In this document: positions 42,087 to 52,899 of the stretch, piece after piece | How the letters are laid out: each line of letters opens with the position of its first letter | Numbering within the stretch: the first letter of the stretch is position 1 | Source of the DNA: Polynucleobacter meluiroseus | Lineage (GTDB): Bacteria > Pseudomonadota > Gammaproteobacteria > Burkholderiales > Burkholderiaceae | Assembly (NCBI GenBank): GCA_945881875.1 | Contig: CAMCVH010000005.1 | Span: 83,335 to 147,334 of the forward strand | DNA: 64,000 nucleotides | Direction of reading: 5' to 3' | Translations under genes and position numbers: made by a program | The notes under the pieces: model-generated | Seen by the model: only the letters and a program-made list of their open reading frames with translations | What the model was told of the DNA's origin: nothing | Databases searched by the model: none

Positions 42087-43966
42087 TGACTGATTTACTA
42101 AAAACAATTAATTCGCCAAAAGATTTACGCCTTCTAAGTCGTGATCAATTACCAGATGTGGCTGAAGAGTTGCGTGAATTTTTACTTGAAACAGTTTCTC
42201 AAACAGGCGGCCACTTGTCCTCTAACTTGGGTACTGTGGAGTTGGCGGTTGCTCTTCATTACGTTTTACAGACACCCTATGACCGCTTAGTTTGGGATGT
42301 GGGTCATCAAAGCTACCCTCATAAAATTTTGACAGGTCGTCGTGATCGCATGGGAACGCTTCGCCAATATGGTGGCATTTCAGGTTTCCCGCGTCGCGAT
42401 GAAAGTGAATACGACACATTTGGAACGGCACATTCATCCACCAGTATTTCTGCAGCTATAGGCATGGCCTTAGGCGCTAAAGCTCAAGGCGAAAAAAGAG
42501 TGGCTGTCGCGGTGATTGGTGATGGCGCTATGACAGCTGGTATGGCATTTGAAGCATTAAACAATGGCGGTATTCATAAAGATTTACCTTTAATCGTTGT
42601 TCTCAATGACAACGACATGTCTATCTCTCCAGCAGTTGGTGCTCTGAATCGTTATTTTGCTAGATTGATGAGTGGTCGCTTTTATGCAACAACTAAAAAA
42701 GGCTTGGATAGCGTTTTATCTCTAGCACCTCCTTTGCGTGAATTTGCCAAGCGCTTAGAAGAGCATGCAAAAGGCATGGTTGTGCCATGTACTATTTTTG
42801 AAGAATTTGGTTTTAATTACATCGGACCTATTGATGGCCATGATTTAGATTCATTGGTGCCTACCTTAGAAAACGTGCGACGTCTGGCGCTTAACGGAGA
42901 AGGCCCGCAGTTTTTGCATGTGGTGACTAAAAAAGGCCAAGGTTATAAGTTAGCGGAAGCTGATCCTATCCTGTATCACGGGCCGGGTAAGTTTGATCCA
43001 ACCCAAGGCATTGCTAAAGCAGCGGCCACTAAAAAAACTTTTACTCAAGTTTTTGGTGATTGGTTATGTGACATGGCGGCTGTTGATAAGCGCTTGGTTG
43101 GCATTACGCCAGCGATGCGTGAAGGATCCGGCATGGTGGAATTCGAAAGTCGTTTTCCGGATCGTTATTTTGATGTAGGTATTGCTGAACAACACGCTGT
43201 TACGTTTGCAGGTGGTATGGCTTGCGAGGGTATGAAACCAGTTGTAGCTATTTACTCAACCTTTTTGCAGCGTGGCTATGATCAGCTGATCCATGATATT
43301 GCCTTGCAAGATTTACCAGTTGTATTTGCGCTGGATCGTTCTGGCTTAGTTGGAGCGGATGGTGCAACCCATGCAGGTGCCTATGACATTCCTTACATTC
43401 GTTGTATACCGAATATGTTATTGATGGCGCCAGCAGATGAAGCAGAGTGTCGTGATCTATTAACAACAGCATTTAAGCAAGATCACCCGGCAGCTGTTCG
43501 TTACCCAAGAGGTGCAGGTGTTGGTGCAGTAGTGAGTAAAGAATTAAAAACTCTGCCACTAGGTAAGGGTGAAATTCGTAGAAACACTCAAGGTCTAAAA
43601 AAGAAAAAAGTGGCAATATTGGCATTCGGTACTTTGTTTTATCCAGCATTGGAAGTTGCAGAGGAGTTTGATGCAACTGTTGCGAATATGAGGTTTATCA
43701 AACCATTAGATGCTGACTTGGTGTGTTCATTAGCCAAAGATCATGATCTGATCGTGACACTAGAAGAGGGGGCTATTGGCGGTGGTGCAGGAAGTGCTTG
43801 TTTAGAAGCTCTTGCACTGGCAGGAATACAAGTGCCATCGCTACTACTTGGCTTACCAGATCGCTTTGTAGATCATGGCGATCATGCGTCACTGATGAAA
43901 GAATGCGGCCTAGACGCAGCGGGTATTGCTCAGTCAATTAAGATAAAGCTTGAACAGTTAGATTAA
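42086..43966 (+). CDS. dxs: 1-deoxy-D-xylulose-5-phosphate synthase
   Basis: A 626-residue thiamine-diphosphate enzyme joining pyruvate and glyceraldehyde-3-phosphate, the first MEP step. Evidence: [32 protein letters not shown] (ThDP/Mg motif), [15 protein letters not shown], the transketolase-pyrimidine domain [15 protein letters not shown], and [15 protein letters not shown]. The catalytic-Glu segment is the GIAEQHA one. It overlaps ispA and precedes folE2. Confidence 0.96.
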   Translation: MTDLLKTINSPKDLRLLSRDQLPDVAEELREFLLETVSQTGGHLSSNLGTVELAVALHYVLQTPYDRLVWDVGHQSYPHKILTGRRDRMGTLRQYGGISGFPRRDESEYDTFGTAHSSTSISAAIGMALGAKAQGEKRVAVAVIGDGAMTAGMAFEALNNGGIHKDLPLIVVLNDNDMSISPAVGALNRYFARLMSGRFYATTKKGLDSVLSLAPPLREFAKRLEEHAKGMVVPCTIFEEFGFNYIGPIDGHDLDSLVPTLENVRRLALNGEGPQFLHVVTKKGQGYKLAEADPILYHGPGKFDPTQGIAKAAATKKTFTQVFGDWLCDMAAVDKRLVGITPAMREGSGMVEFESRFPDRYFDVGIAEQHAVTFAGGMACEGMKPVVAIYSTFLQRGYDQLIHDIALQDLPVVFALDRSGLVGADGATHAGAYDIPYIRCIPNMLLMAPADEAECRDLLTTAFKQDHPAAVRYPRGAGVGAVVSKELKTLPLGKGEIRRNTQGLKKKKVAILAFGTLFYPALEVAEEFDATVANMRFIKPLDADLVCSLAKDHDLIVTLEEGAIGGGAGSACLEALALAGIQVPSLLLGLPDRFVDHGDHASLMKECGLDAAGIAQSIKIKLEQLD

Positions 43967-44034
43967 AAAGTAATCAAACTGTCATCAATTAACCCTAAAA
44001 AATAAACGGCTTCAAATTGCAGGACAATCATCAC

Positions 44035-44862
44035 ATGAATATTACTATGACCTCCCCAGAAGTTTCAAACACCTGTGCCATGCCAGACGTGCAGTCATCT
44101 ATCGATCATCGCAACATTGTGATTGATCGTGTAGGTATTCGTGGTGTGCGTCACCCAATTCAAGTAAAGACTGATGATGGTGTTATGCCTAGCGTTGCAG
44201 TCATTGATTTGGACGTATCACTTCCAGGTGATCAAAAGGGAACGCACATGTCGCGTTTTATCGCCCTATTGCAAGATCATAGCGACTGCTTGGATGCAGA
44301 AGCTATGAAGCTGATGACTGGAAAAATGCTACCGTTATTAGAAGCTGAAGCTGGTCAGATTTCTTTGAAGTACACCCACTTTATTAATAAGACTGCACCT
44401 GTGTCTGGAGTGAAGAGTCTATTGGACTACGACGTGACTTGGTTAGCGAACGCTAAAAAAGTTAAGAATGAAGTTCAGGTATCTCTTAGCCTTCAGGTAG
44501 TTGTTCCAGTTACTAGCTTGTGCCCATGCTCTAAGCAAATTTCTGAGTATGGTGCTCATAATCAGCGCTCTCATGTCACGATTACAGTTGAGTTGGACCA
44601 AAGTTCTGATTTGAGCATTGAGAGTTTAGTTAAGATCGCTGAAGCCGAAGCTTCATGTGAGTTGTGGGGTCTTCTCAAGCGCCCTGACGAGAAGTTCGTC
44701 ACTGAGCGTGCTTATGACAATCCGAAGTTTGTTGAAGATTTAGTCAGAGATGTGGCTGGTCGCTTGAAGAGTGATTCAAGAATCAAATCATTTGTAGTTG
44801 AAGCTGAAAACTTTGAGTCAATTCACAATCACAGTGCTTACGCTTTGATTCGATCAGAGTAA
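44035..44862 (+). CDS. folE2: GTP cyclohydrolase FolE2 (type IB)
   Basis: A 275-residue metal-tolerant GTP cyclohydrolase making dihydroneopterin triphosphate for folate and modified bases. The [20 protein letters not shown] segment carries the metal-binding Cys and the family signature; RGVRHPIQV and GTHMSRFI near the N-terminus agree. ATG at 44035 is chosen; ATG at 44047 or TTG at 44017 are possible. It follows dxs by 68 bp, so may share its transcript, and overlaps tsaD convergently by 9 bp. Confidence 0.93.
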   Translation: MNITMTSPEVSNTCAMPDVQSSIDHRNIVIDRVGIRGVRHPIQVKTDDGVMPSVAVIDLDVSLPGDQKGTHMSRFIALLQDHSDCLDAEAMKLMTGKMLPLLEAEAGQISLKYTHFINKTAPVSGVKSLLDYDVTWLANAKKVKNEVQVSLSLQVVVPVTSLCPCSKQISEYGAHNQRSHVTITVELDQSSDLSIESLVKIAEAEASCELWGLLKRPDEKFVTERAYDNPKFVEDLVRDVAGRLKSDSRIKSFVVEAENFESIHNHSAYALIRSE

Positions 44863-45912
44863 TTGATCTAACGGCCATCTTGGCCGAACATCAAATCCCC
44901 AGTCCTTGCTTGCAAGTTGGGGATTTTTCTTAAGCCTCATTGCTCCAGCAAATGCAATCATGGCACCGTTATCAGTACAAAGGTGAAGAGGCGGGTAATG
45001 AACTGTTACACCCTCTTTTTCACATGCATTGGCCAGTGCTTGGCGAAGTTGTTCATTAGCTCCCACACCACCTGCAACTACTAAAGTTTTCATACCTGTT
45101 TTTTTAAGAGCATTGATTGATTTACTCACTAAAACTTCAACGATGGCATCAACAAAACCCCTTGCGACATTTGCATTTTCTGATGCTGATGGTGTGCCAT
45201 TAGTTTGTATTTTTTTAACTTGGGTCAGAACAGAAGTCTTAAGACCTGCAAATGAAAAATCTAAGTCGCCGGAGTGTTTCATAGGTCTTGGGAACTGATA
45301 ACCATCTGCTTGTCCAAACTTCGCTAGTGCAGAAACTGCAGGGCCACCTGGATAACTTAAACCTAGTAATTTGGCAGTTTTATCAAAAGCCTCTCCGGCT
45401 GCATCATCTAAGGTTTCACCCAAGATGACATATTCACCAACGCCAGTGACTTCCATAAGTTGTGTGTGACCGCCAGAAACCAACAAAGCCACAAATGGAA
45501 ATTGAATATTGGCATCATCAGCCAAGAGAGGTGAAAGTAAGTGCCCCTCAAGGTGATGGATACCTAAAACGGGTTTATTCAGGGCTAAAGCTAGCCCTTT
45601 AGCAACGGAGGCCCCGACTAAAAGGGCGCCTGCCAGACCTGGGCCTTGTGTGAAAGCAATGGCATCTATTTCGCTTAAACCACTATTAGATTCTTTAAGC
45701 GTTTGATTTATAAGAGGTATTACTCTTTTAATATGGTCTCTTGAGGCCAGTTCTGGGACAACACCGCCATAATCCACATGCATGGCGATCTGAGAATAGA
45801 GGGCTTGGCCTAATAAGCCCTTACCGGCAGGCTCCCCAGCCTCCCATGGAGCCGTATCAACGATGGCAACGCCAGTTTCGTCACAAGAAGTTTCTATACC
45901 AAGTACTCGCAT
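44854..45912 (-). CDS. tsaD: tRNA N6-adenosine threonylcarbamoyltransferase
   Basis: A 352-residue ASKHA-fold protein that places threonylcarbamoyl on A37 of ANN-decoding tRNAs with TsaB and Tsa[16 protein letters not shown] opens the protein, the metal-binding HHLEGH lies near residue 118, and [11 protein letters not shown] and [13 protein letters not shown] (nucleotide site) follow. It is divergent from rpsU, as in many proteobacteria. Confidence 0.96.
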   Translation of the reverse strand: MRVLGIETSCDETGVAIVDTAPWEAGEPAGKGLLGQALYSQIAMHVDYGGVVPELASRDHIKRVIPLINQTLKESNSGLSEIDAIAFTQGPGLAGALLVGASVAKGLALALNKPVLGIHHLEGHLLSPLLADDANIQFPFVALLVSGGHTQLMEVTGVGEYVILGETLDDAAGEAFDKTAKLLGLSYPGGPAVSALAKFGQADGYQFPRPMKHSGDLDFSFAGLKTSVLTQVKKIQTNGTPSASENANVARGFVDAIVEVLVSKSINALKKTGMKTLVVAGGVGANEQLRQALANACEKEGVTVHYPPLHLCTDNGAMIAFAGAMRLKKNPQLASKDWGFDVRPRWPLDQLL

Positions 45913-45927
45913 GACTGTATTTTGCCG

Positions 45928-45936
45928 TGCTACAAT
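45928..45936 (+). promoter_or_regulatory. Probable extended -10 promoter of the rpsU operon
   Basis: TGCTACAAT is an extended -10 about 57 bp before the rpsU start. No good -35 is visible at 17 bp, in line with extended -10 promoters. A short hairpin (45952-45958 with 45967-45973) lies in the presumed leader. Confidence 0.5.
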
Positions 45937-45992
45937 CCCATTTTACAGTTTTTTCTGACTTATTTTTCAGAAACTTTATAGAGATCTACAGC

Positions 45993-46205
45993 ATGACAAC
46001 TATCCGCCTACGCGAAAACGAACCATTTGAAGTAGCACTTCGCCGTTTCAAGCGCACAATTGAAAAAAACGGTCTTTTGACTGATTTGCGCGCTCGTGAG
46101 TTCTACGAAAAGCCAACAGCTGAGCGTAAGCGCTTGAAAGCTGCTGCTGCAAAACGCCATTACAAGCGTATTCGTAGCCAGATGTTGCCTAAGAAAATGT
46201 ACTAA
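45993..46205 (+). CDS. rpsU: 30S ribosomal protein S21
   Basis: A 70-residue S21 with [20 protein letters not shown] at the N-terminus and a basic [10 protein letters not shown] tail. The start at 45993 is set by the family N-terminus; the frame is open 22 codons upstream into the promoter region. First gene of the rpsU-yqeY-dnaG-rpoD macromolecular-synthesis operon. Confidence 0.97.
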   Translation: MTTIRLRENEPFEVALRRFKRTIEKNGLLTDLRAREFYEKPTAERKRLKAAAAKRHYKRIRSQMLPKKMY

Positions 46206-46243
46206 TTCTTTCTCAGGCTGGATTTCTAGCCTTGGGATACGAT

Positions 46244-46279
46244 AAACCCACTGACGGTTATCCCGCAGTGGGTTTTTTT
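46244..46279 (+). terminator. Terminator between rpsU and yqeY
   Basis: A 10-bp stem AAACCCACTG (46244-46253) with CAGTGGGTTT (46266-46275) then a T run. It would end part of the rpsU transcripts and lower expression of yqeY-dnaG-rpoD, as known for the E. coli operon. Confidence 0.85.
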
Positions 46280-46294
46280 ATTTGAGGAGTGGAT

Positions 46295-46741
46295 ATGAAC
46301 TTAAAAGAACAAATTACTGAAGATATGAAAAACGCCATGCGTGCCAAAGATGCGGGGCGCCTTGGAACGATTCGTTTATTACTAGCAGCGATCAAGCAAA
46401 AAGAAGTCGATGAGCGCATTGAGTTAGATGATGCGATGGTGATTGCCATCACTGAAAAACTCATCAAACAACGCAAAGATTCTATTTCTCAATTTGAAGC
46501 AGCAAAACGTGATGACTTGGTAGCGATTGAGCAAGCTGAGTTAGTTATTTTGCAAGCTTATATGCCTGCTCAAATGTCAGAAGCTGAAGTAATCGCAGCT
46601 GTAGCAAAAGTTGTCCAAGAGTTGGGTGCAACTGGCCCTCAGGATATGGGTAAGGTCATGGGAGCTGTTAAAGCTTTATTAGCTGGTAAAGCTGATATGG
46701 GAATGGTATCTACACAAGTTAAAGCGGCTCTGACAAAATAA
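46295..46741 (+). CDS. yqeY: GatB/YqeY domain protein
   Basis: A 148-residue helical protein with the YqeY pattern LKEQITEDMKNAMRAKDAGR, RLLLAAIKQKEVDERIELDD near the N-terminus and VMGAVKALLAGKADMG near the C-terminus. The domain also forms the tail of GatB, where it contacts tRNA; the standalone role is unclear. GAGGAG lies 8 bp before the chosen ATG. It lies between rpsU and dnaG. Confidence 0.92.
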   Translation: MNLKEQITEDMKNAMRAKDAGRLGTIRLLLAAIKQKEVDERIELDDAMVIAITEKLIKQRKDSISQFEAAKRDDLVAIEQAELVILQAYMPAQMSEAEVIAAVAKVVQELGATGPQDMGKVMGAVKALLAGKADMGMVSTQVKAALTK

Positions 46742-46797
46742 GAGCAACTAACTGAATACAAGATCCACCAGACAACAGCACTTATCATTTAAAGACC

Positions 46798-48651
46798 ATG
46801 ATCCCTCAGTCATTTATTGCTGATTTATTAAACCGCGTCGATATTGTCGAAGTGGTGGGGCGCCATGTCACACTTAAAAAAGCTGGTGCTAACTATCAAG
46901 GGCTTTGTCCTTTTCATAACGAAAAGTCACCATCCTTTAGCGTATCTCCTACTAAACAGTTTTATCACTGCTTTGGTTGTAGTGCTCATGGCTCTGCTAT
47001 CAGTTTCATGATGGAGCATTCAGGTTTAACTTATGTTGATGCCATTGAAGAGTTAGCGCGCTCAGCAGGATTAACAGTACCGCGTGAAGAGCGCCGACCA
47101 CAAGACTTAGAAAAACAAAAGCAAGCTCTTGCACTCAGCGAAGTGATGGGGCCCGCAGCTGACTGGTACAAGCAGCAACTTAAAGGTGCAACTAAAGCAG
47201 TCGACTATTTAAAACGTCGCGGCTTGAGTGGAGAAATTGCAAAGCGTTTTGGTATTGGTTATGCACCAGATTCTTGGCAAGGATTAGAAGCTGTCTTTGG
47301 TACCTATGGTGAAGATACTCTTGCCAATACATTGGTTGAAGCTGGTCTAGTGATTCAGTCGGAGTCTAAAAGATATGATCGCTTTCGTGATCGCATCATG
47401 TTTCCGATTCGTAATCCTAAAGGACAAGTCATAGCGTTTGGCGGCAGAATCTTAGATACAGGCGAACCTAAATATTTAAATTCTCCAGAAACACCATTAT
47501 TTTCAAAAGGTAATACTCTCTATGGTTTGTTTGAGGCACGACAAGCTATCAGAGATAAAGGTTACGTCATCGTCTGTGAAGGTTACATGGATGTGGTGGC
47601 GCTAGCACAGCTAGGTTTCGCTAATGGCGTTGCCACTTTAGGAACAGCTTGTACTTCGAATCATGTGCGCTCTTTAATGCGCCAATCTGATCGAATCGTA
47701 TTTTCATTTGACGGCGACGCTGCTGGACAGCGCGCCGCTAAGAGAGCCTTAGAAGCTTGCTTGCCGATGATGGCTGATGATAAAGAAGTTAAATTTTTAT
47801 TTTTGCCAGAAGAGCATGATCCAGATAGTTTTGTTAGAGAAAAAGGTGCTGATGCATTTGAGCAGGCTATCAGCCAAGCCATGCCACTATCTTCTTTCTT
47901 TATCAATGTAGCTAACGAGGACCATGACTGGAACACACCTGAAGGACGCGCTCAGACTCAGCATGCAGCAAAGCCTATGTTGCTGGCTATGCCAGCGATT
48001 GCCTTGAGAGCACAGCTTGTGCGTGAGCTAGCTCAAAAAATTGGTATCACACCTGTTGAACTTGAAAGTTTCTGTGGGCTTAAATCAATCGTTGATAATC
48101 GCCCAGTACCGACTATGGTCAATCAGTCTTCTAATGGCTATATGCAATCAGCGACTAATTCCAACGGTAAAAAAACCTGGAATAAAAAAACAACAATACC
48201 TAAAGGCCCTCCACCAACAGCGCCAACTGACTTGGCTGAACAAATTCTCAGAATTCTTTTGCAATACCCTCTTTTAGCCAGAGAGTTGGACCCAGAGCAC
48301 AAGCGCTTGATTTTGGCTTCAGCTAAAAAGCGCTCTGATAAGGCTATGCATTTAATGGATGATCTCATCCAACAATGTGAGGCGATGCCACCTATTGTTG
48401 GATTTGCAGTATTTCAGGAACAATTGGAGAAAACAGCCTTAGCTAAATCTTACGCAATCCTACGTGAAAGGATTATGAGCACTGAGTTGACAGAGGATGC
48501 TGCCAAAGAAGACTTTGAGGGAACCATTAAAAAGCTAGAGCAACTTGATCTAAAGGATCAAATGACAGAAATTGCAACGCGCATATCCAGTGGCCAGGCA
48601 GAAGATGAAGATAAAGCTTTATATCGTCAATTAATGGCAAAACTTAAATAA
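46798..48651 (+). CDS. dnaG: DNA primase
   Basis: A 617-residue replication primase. The zinc ribbon CPFHNEKSPSF..HCFGC lies at about 38-62, the RNA-polymerase core with DRIMFPI and GFGGRILD (AFGGRIL) follows, and the TOPRIM domain has VCEGYMDVVAL near 261 and FSFDGDAAGQRAA. The C-terminal helicase-binding domain is preceded by a low-complexity segment near residue 440-475. It sits in the rpsU-rpoD operon. Confidence 0.96.
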   Translation: MIPQSFIADLLNRVDIVEVVGRHVTLKKAGANYQGLCPFHNEKSPSFSVSPTKQFYHCFGCSAHGSAISFMMEHSGLTYVDAIEELARSAGLTVPREERRPQDLEKQKQALALSEVMGPAADWYKQQLKGATKAVDYLKRRGLSGEIAKRFGIGYAPDSWQGLEAVFGTYGEDTLANTLVEAGLVIQSESKRYDRFRDRIMFPIRNPKGQVIAFGGRILDTGEPKYLNSPETPLFSKGNTLYGLFEARQAIRDKGYVIVCEGYMDVVALAQLGFANGVATLGTACTSNHVRSLMRQSDRIVFSFDGDAAGQRAAKRALEACLPMMADDKEVKFLFLPEEHDPDSFVREKGADAFEQAISQAMPLSSFFINVANEDHDWNTPEGRAQTQHAAKPMLLAMPAIALRAQLVRELAQKIGITPVELESFCGLKSIVDNRPVPTMVNQSSNGYMQSATNSNGKKTWNKKTTIPKGPPPTAPTDLAEQILRILLQYPLLARELDPEHKRLILASAKKRSDKAMHLMDDLIQQCEAMPPIVGFAVFQEQLEKTALAKSYAILRERIMSTELTEDAAKEDFEGTIKKLEQLDLKDQMTEIATRISSGQAEDEDKALYRQLMAKLK

Positions 48652-48767
48652 TCTGGAAAAACCACAGTTCACCGACTATAATTGAAGGTTGTCGAATTTC
48701 CAATAGAATTCAATAAGTTAGCAGTTCTGTAACTTCTTAGCCCTTAAAGTGAGTGAGTACTAACATT

Positions 48768-51224
48768 ATGCCATTAACCAAAACCAAAAAAACGATTTCT
48801 AAGGCAGTAGTCAAAAAGCCTGCCCCTAAGAAAGCGCCAGCTAAGCCAGTTAAGAAAGTTGCACCTGCTGCTAAAAAGGCTGTTGCAAAAAAGCCAGCGG
48901 TTAAAACACCTGCTAAGAAAGTTGCTAAGCCTGCAGCAAAGGCGGTTAAAAAACCAGCTCCAGTAACTAAAAAACCTGTGGCAAAGAAGCCGGTAGCTAA
49001 AGCGCCGGCTAAACCAGTAAAAAAACAAGCACCAGTGGCTAAGAAATTAGCGACCAAAGCCGTCAAGCTTCCTGTAAAACCAGTAAAACCAGTAAAAGCA
49101 GAAAAACCAGCAAAAAAAGTCAAGTTAACTGCTAAAGAGATTAAAGCAGCTAAAAAAGCGAAAGAAGCTGAAGAGCTCGCAGCTAATCCAACTGGAGAGC
49201 TTGCTGAGCAACCTAAAAAAACACGCGGTCGCAAACCAAAGCCAGTTGAACCAGTTGATCCAAACGTAGACAACCGCACTGATCGACAAAAAGCGCGTGA
49301 TCGTAAAGCTAAAGAAAAAGCATTGTTGCAAGAGTTCAACGCACAAAAGCTTGGCAGTGAAGAGCAGCAAGAATTAAGACGTTCCCGCTTGAAGCATTTG
49401 ATCAAGATGGGTAAGTCTCGTGGTTATCTAACTCATGGTGAAATCAATGACGTCATGTCAGATGAAATCTCTGATTCTGACTCATTAGATACATTGATTA
49501 GTTTATTAAGCGATATCAACATTACTGTTTACGAGCAAGCTCCTGACGCTGAAACATTATTGTTGAATGAGAATGCTCCTACAGCAACTACTGAAGAAGA
49601 GGCTGAAGAGGAAGCTGAAGCAGCTTTATCAACAGTTGATTCAGAGTTTGGCCGAACAACTGATCCAGTACGTATGTATATGCGCGAAATGGGTACGGTT
49701 GATTTGTTGACGCGTGAGGGTGAGATTGTTATTGCCAAGAAGATCGAAGCTGGTCTCAAAGAAATGGTGATGTCCTTATCAGCTTGCCCTGTAACAATTA
49801 TTGAAATTCTTAGTATTGTTACAAAAATTGAAGAAGGAACTATGGAGATCGACGAGTTTGTCGATGGCTTGGTAGATCCTAATGCTGAAGATATCCCGAT
49901 GACCGCTGTTGAGGAAGAAGAAATACTTGACGAAGAGGGCGGTGAAGAAGGTGAGGGTGAGGATGAGGGTAGTAGTGGTGGCGGTAATACCGCATCAGCC
50001 AAGCAGTTAGAAGAGCTGAAGCAGCTTTCTTTAGTCAAGTTTGCCATCATCCGTACACAGTTTGACAAGATGCGTAAAGCTCTCGAAAAAGAGGGCTATA
50101 ACTCACCGGGCTACAAAAAAGCACAAGAAAATATTCGTAACGAATTAATGGGCTTCCGCCTAACTGCAAAATCTGTTGAAAAACTTTGTGACACCATGCG
50201 TAAGCAGGTAGACCAGGTCTGGGCGTTAGAGCGTGGCTTAGTTCGTATTCTTGTAGATAAAGTAGGTGTACCTCGTGGAGAAGTTTTAGCGGCCTTACCT
50301 AAAAATGCTTTGAATTTAAAGTGGACAGCAGCACTCTTAAAAGATGGTAAATCTTACTCAGGTATCTTGGAGCGTAACGTTCCTGCTGTTCAAGAAATGC
50401 AGCAGAAATTAATTGATATTCAAACAAACGTTGTATTGCCACTTCCAGAATTAAAAGAAGTGAATAAGAAGATGAATGACGGCGAAAAGCGTGCTCGTGC
50501 TGCTAAACGCGAAATGACTGTCGCCAACTTACGTTTGGTTATTTCAATTGCTAAAAAATACACCAACCGCGGTTTGCAATTCTTGGATCTGATCCAAGAA
50601 GGCAATATTGGTTTGATGAAAGCTGTTGATAAGTTTGAATATCGTCGTGGTTACAAGTTCTCAACCTATGCAACATGGTGGATCCGCCAGGCTATTACGC
50701 GTTCAATCGCAGACCAGGCCCGTACGATCCGTATTCCAGTTCATATGATTGAAACAATTAATAAGATGAACCGTATCAGCCGTCAGATTTTGCAAGAAAC
50801 TGGTTCTGAGCCAGATGCAGCAACTCTTGCAGCTAAGATGGAGATTCCTGAAGATAAGATTCGCAAGATCATGAAGATTGCTAAAGAGCCAATCTCTATG
50901 GAAACGCCGATTGGTGATGATGCGGACTCTAATTTGGGTGATTTCATTGAAGACACCAACACATTAGCTCCACAAGAAGCTGCTTTGCATGATTCGATGC
51001 GTGATGTTGTTAAAGACATTCTTGACTCATTAACACCACGTGAAGCTAAAGTGCTTCGCATGCGTTTTGGTATTGAAATGAGTACAGATCACACATTAGA
51101 AGAAGTGGGTAAGCAATTTGACGTCACGCGTGAGCGCATTCGTCAAATAGAAGCTAAAGCTTTGCGTAAAATGCGTCATCCAAGCAGAAGCGACAAATTA
51201 AAGAGCTTCTTAGAGGAAGATTAA
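48768..51224 (+). CDS. rpoD: RNA polymerase primary sigma factor (RpoD, sigma-70)
   Basis: An 818-residue housekeeping sigma factor. The first ~150 residues are a Lys/Ala/Pro-rich, histone-H1-like extension with repeated KKPA/KKVA units. Then come region 1.1, a 1.2 with [10 protein letters not shown], a highly acidic insert (about 382-405), region 2 with [21 protein letters not shown] sequence, region 3 and region 4.2 with [20 protein letters not shown]. The ATG at 48768 is used; GTG at 48753 is in frame. It ends 7 bp before the tRNA gene. Confidence 0.95.
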   Translation: MPLTKTKKTISKAVVKKPAPKKAPAKPVKKVAPAAKKAVAKKPAVKTPAKKVAKPAAKAVKKPAPVTKKPVAKKPVAKAPAKPVKKQAPVAKKLATKAVKLPVKPVKPVKAEKPAKKVKLTAKEIKAAKKAKEAEELAANPTGELAEQPKKTRGRKPKPVEPVDPNVDNRTDRQKARDRKAKEKALLQEFNAQKLGSEEQQELRRSRLKHLIKMGKSRGYLTHGEINDVMSDEISDSDSLDTLISLLSDINITVYEQAPDAETLLLNENAPTATTEEEAEEEAEAALSTVDSEFGRTTDPVRMYMREMGTVDLLTREGEIVIAKKIEAGLKEMVMSLSACPVTIIEILSIVTKIEEGTMEIDEFVDGLVDPNAEDIPMTAVEEEEILDEEGGEEGEGEDEGSSGGGNTASAKQLEELKQLSLVKFAIIRTQFDKMRKALEKEGYNSPGYKKAQENIRNELMGFRLTAKSVEKLCDTMRKQVDQVWALERGLVRILVDKVGVPRGEVLAALPKNALNLKWTAALLKDGKSYSGILERNVPAVQEMQQKLIDIQTNVVLPLPELKEVNKKMNDGEKRARAAKREMTVANLRLVISIAKKYTNRGLQFLDLIQEGNIGLMKAVDKFEYRRGYKFSTYATWWIRQAITRSIADQARTIRIPVHMIETINKMNRISRQILQETGSEPDAATLAAKMEIPEDKIRKIMKIAKEPISMETPIGDDADSNLGDFIEDTNTLAPQEAALHDSMRDVVKDILDSLTPREAKVLRMRFGIEMSTDHTLEEVGKQFDVTRERIRQIEAKALRKMRHPSRSDKLKSFLEED

Positions 51225-51231
51225 TCCTTAA

Positions 51232-51308
51232 GGGCCCTTAGCTCAGTTGGTTAGAGCAGAGGACTCATAATCCTTTGGTCGTTGGTTCAAGTCCAACAGG
51301 GCCCACCA
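51232..51308 (+). tRNA. tRNA with CAU anticodon, most like tRNA-Ile2
   Basis: A complete 77-nt cloverleaf including encoded CCA: acceptor GGGCCCU/AGGGCCC, D stem GCUC/GAGC, anticodon stem GAGGA/UCCUU with loop CUCAUAA, variable UGGUC, T stem GUUGG/CCAAC. The CAU anticodon fits elongator Met or the lysidine-modified Ile2. The UUAGCUCAG start, the UGGUC variable loop and the T arm follow E. coli ileX more than metT, so Ile2 is preferred. Its 3' half is copied at 59508, marking it as an integration site. Confidence 0.9.
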
Positions 51309-51436
51309 ATAAAATCAATGACTTAGCGTGGTTTAGCTAGGTCATTTTTCTTTTCTGTGTAGTCGGTGTGTAGTGAAATCTTTTACATAAGCAACTGCAA
51401 ACCCAATAGATATGGATGTCTGCGTTGGAGCAATGA
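51264..51436 (+). repeat. Left copy of tRNA-3'-end direct repeat (att-like)
   Basis: From the anticodon loop to 51326 this is identical (63 bp) to 59508-59570. Similarity continues to about 51436 (matching about 59683) with scattered changes, including TGTGTAGT octamers at 51356-51363 and 51367-51374. The whole resembles an attachment site plus integrase arm sites. Confidence 0.85.
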
Positions 51437-51440
51437 ACTA

Positions 51441-51474
51441 TGTTTATGGAGTTCAAGTCCGCGAGGGCCCACCA
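51441..51474 (+). repeat. Second tRNA-3'-end-like att scar
   Basis: TGTTTATGGAGTTCAAGTCC plus G (51441-51461) recurs exactly at 59477-59497. The last 24 bases (51451-51474) resemble the tRNA 3' end with three changes in the T stem and keep GGGCCCACCA. This looks like a hybrid site made by crossover at the T-loop core GTTCAAGTCC. Bases 51475-51597 show no gene. Confidence 0.6.
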
Positions 51475-51597
51475 ACATAACAATGACAGGAATTGATGCA
51501 AATAGGGTGGAAAGAAACATGTTTCCCATTGGGTCATAAACTTGTTACCAAATCATCTAATATTCCTTTTTAAATTTATAAATAATGTTTTGAAAGC

Positions 51598-52743
51598 CTA
51601 GAAAGTTCCTGGGTACAAAATATCTTTAGTCACATTCTGAATATCGCGATGACCTGTAAATGCCATGGTGATGTCCAGTTCATTGTGGATAATCTCTAGG
51701 CACCTGGTAACGCCAGCCTCGCCCATTGCGCCCAAGCCATATAAGAATGGGCGACCGATCATTGTGCCGCGGGCACCCAAGGCCCACGCTTTCAGGACAT
51801 CTTGACCAGAGCGTATGCCGCCATCCATCCAGACTTCAATATCTTTGCCAACTGCATCAACAATTCCGGGTAATGCCTTGATACTAGAAATTGCGCCATC
51901 GAGTTGACGGCCACCATGGTTAGAAACAATCAATGCATCCGCCCCTGAGTTTGATGCTAAGCGTGCATCATCTTCATCAAGGATACCTTTGATGATGAGC
52001 TTTCCACCCCAGAGCTTTTTGATCCACTCTACGTCACCCCAGTTGAGCCCTGGGTCAAACTGTTCTGCAGTCCAAGAAGAGAGTGAAGACATGTTGCCAA
52101 CGCCGGTGGCATGACCAACAATGTTGCGGAATGTTCTACGTGGCGTCATCGCCATACCCATGCACCAGCGTGGCTTCGTTGCCATATTGATCATATTGGC
52201 AATGGTGAGTTTGGGCGGAGCTGAGAGACCATTCTTTAAGTCTTTATGGCGTTGACCTAAGATTTGCAAATCCAAAGTCAGAACAAGAGCAGAACATTTT
52301 GCTGCCTTAGCGCGCTCAATGAGGCGTTCAATAAAGCCACGATCCTTCATGACATAGAGTTGAAACCAAAACGGCTTGGTAGTACGTTCTGCCACATCCT
52401 CAATTGAGCAGATGCTCATTGTGGACAGGCAAAATGGCACACCAAATTTTTCAGCGGCTTTTGCTGCCAAGATTTCACCATCGGCATGTTGCATGCCTGT
52501 TAATCCAGTTGGTGCTAATGCCACTGGCATTGCCACCTCTTGACCAACCATGGTTGTCTTTGTGGTGCGGTTGGTCATATCAACGGCTACACGTTGACGC
52601 AATTTGATTTTCTGAAAGTCAGATTCATTGGCGCGATAGGTGGACTCGGTCCAAGATCCAGAGTCTGCGTAGTCGTAGAACATCTTAGGGGTGCGTTTTT
52701 GGTGGAGAACCCGCAGGTCTTCAATATTGGTAATGATCGGCAT
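51598..52743 (-). CDS. lldD: FMN-dependent alpha-hydroxy-acid dehydrogenase, probably L-lactate dehydrogenase
   Basis: A 381-residue FMN enzyme. N-terminal FYDYADSGSWTE, MPVALAPTGLTGM, WFQLYVMKDR and the catalytic SNHGGRQLDG (His base, Arg) are those of LldD/glycolate oxidase/mandelate dehydrogenase relatives; the overall pattern is nearest E. coli LldD. It would oxidise L-lactate to pyruvate and pass electrons to the respiratory chain. Divergent from a GntR/FadR-type regulator, which supports lactate use. It sits just inside the left repeat of an island. Confidence 0.83.
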   Translation of the reverse strand: MPIITNIEDLRVLHQKRTPKMFYDYADSGSWTESTYRANESDFQKIKLRQRVAVDMTNRTTKTTMVGQEVAMPVALAPTGLTGMQHADGEILAAKAAEKFGVPFCLSTMSICSIEDVAERTTKPFWFQLYVMKDRGFIERLIERAKAAKCSALVLTLDLQILGQRHKDLKNGLSAPPKLTIANMINMATKPRWCMGMAMTPRRTFRNIVGHATGVGNMSSLSSWTAEQFDPGLNWGDVEWIKKLWGGKLIIKGILDEDDARLASNSGADALIVSNHGGRQLDGAISSIKALPGIVDAVGKDIEVWMDGGIRSGQDVLKAWALGARGTMIGRPFLYGLGAMGEAGVTRCLEIIHNELDITMAFTGHRDIQNVTKDILYPGTF

Positions 52744-52772
52744 AATATGTTTTAAAATTTTTAATGGTAAAT

Positions 52773-52783
52773 TGGTAATACCA
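52773..52783. promoter_or_regulatory. TGGT-N3-ACCA palindrome upstream of lldD
   Basis: TGGTAATACCA matches the TGGTnnnACCA core bound by FadR-subfamily regulators such as LldR and PdhR. It lies 29 bp before the lldD start, where a repressor would cover the promoter. A further TGGT half-site is at 52764. Confidence 0.6.
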
Positions 52784-52899
52784 GATTTGTGTAATATATT
52801 AACAGAATATGACTAATAAACATTAGGTATATTCCCTTATAATGATGTATTGGGATTTAATTTTGATAGTATTTCAAATTATGAAATATAAATGTAAAG

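Noticed and set aside
44870..44886. CGGCCA-TCT-TGGCCG hairpin as a terminator between folE2 and tsaD
   Set aside because: No T run follows on either strand and it lies within the tsaD coding end, so it is not counted as a terminator.
48737..49405. A long minus-strand open frame opposite the rpoD 5' end, rich in Phe, Leu and Ala
   Set aside because: It mirrors the Lys/Ala/Pro repeats of rpoD, has no ribosome-binding site or recognisable domain, and is a typical antisense shadow of repetitive coding sequence.
51232..51308. Elongator tRNA-Met as the identity of the CAU tRNA
   Set aside because: The body resembles E. coli ileX more than metT in acceptor, variable loop and T arm. Met is not strictly excluded without searching for other CAU tRNAs and tilS determinants.
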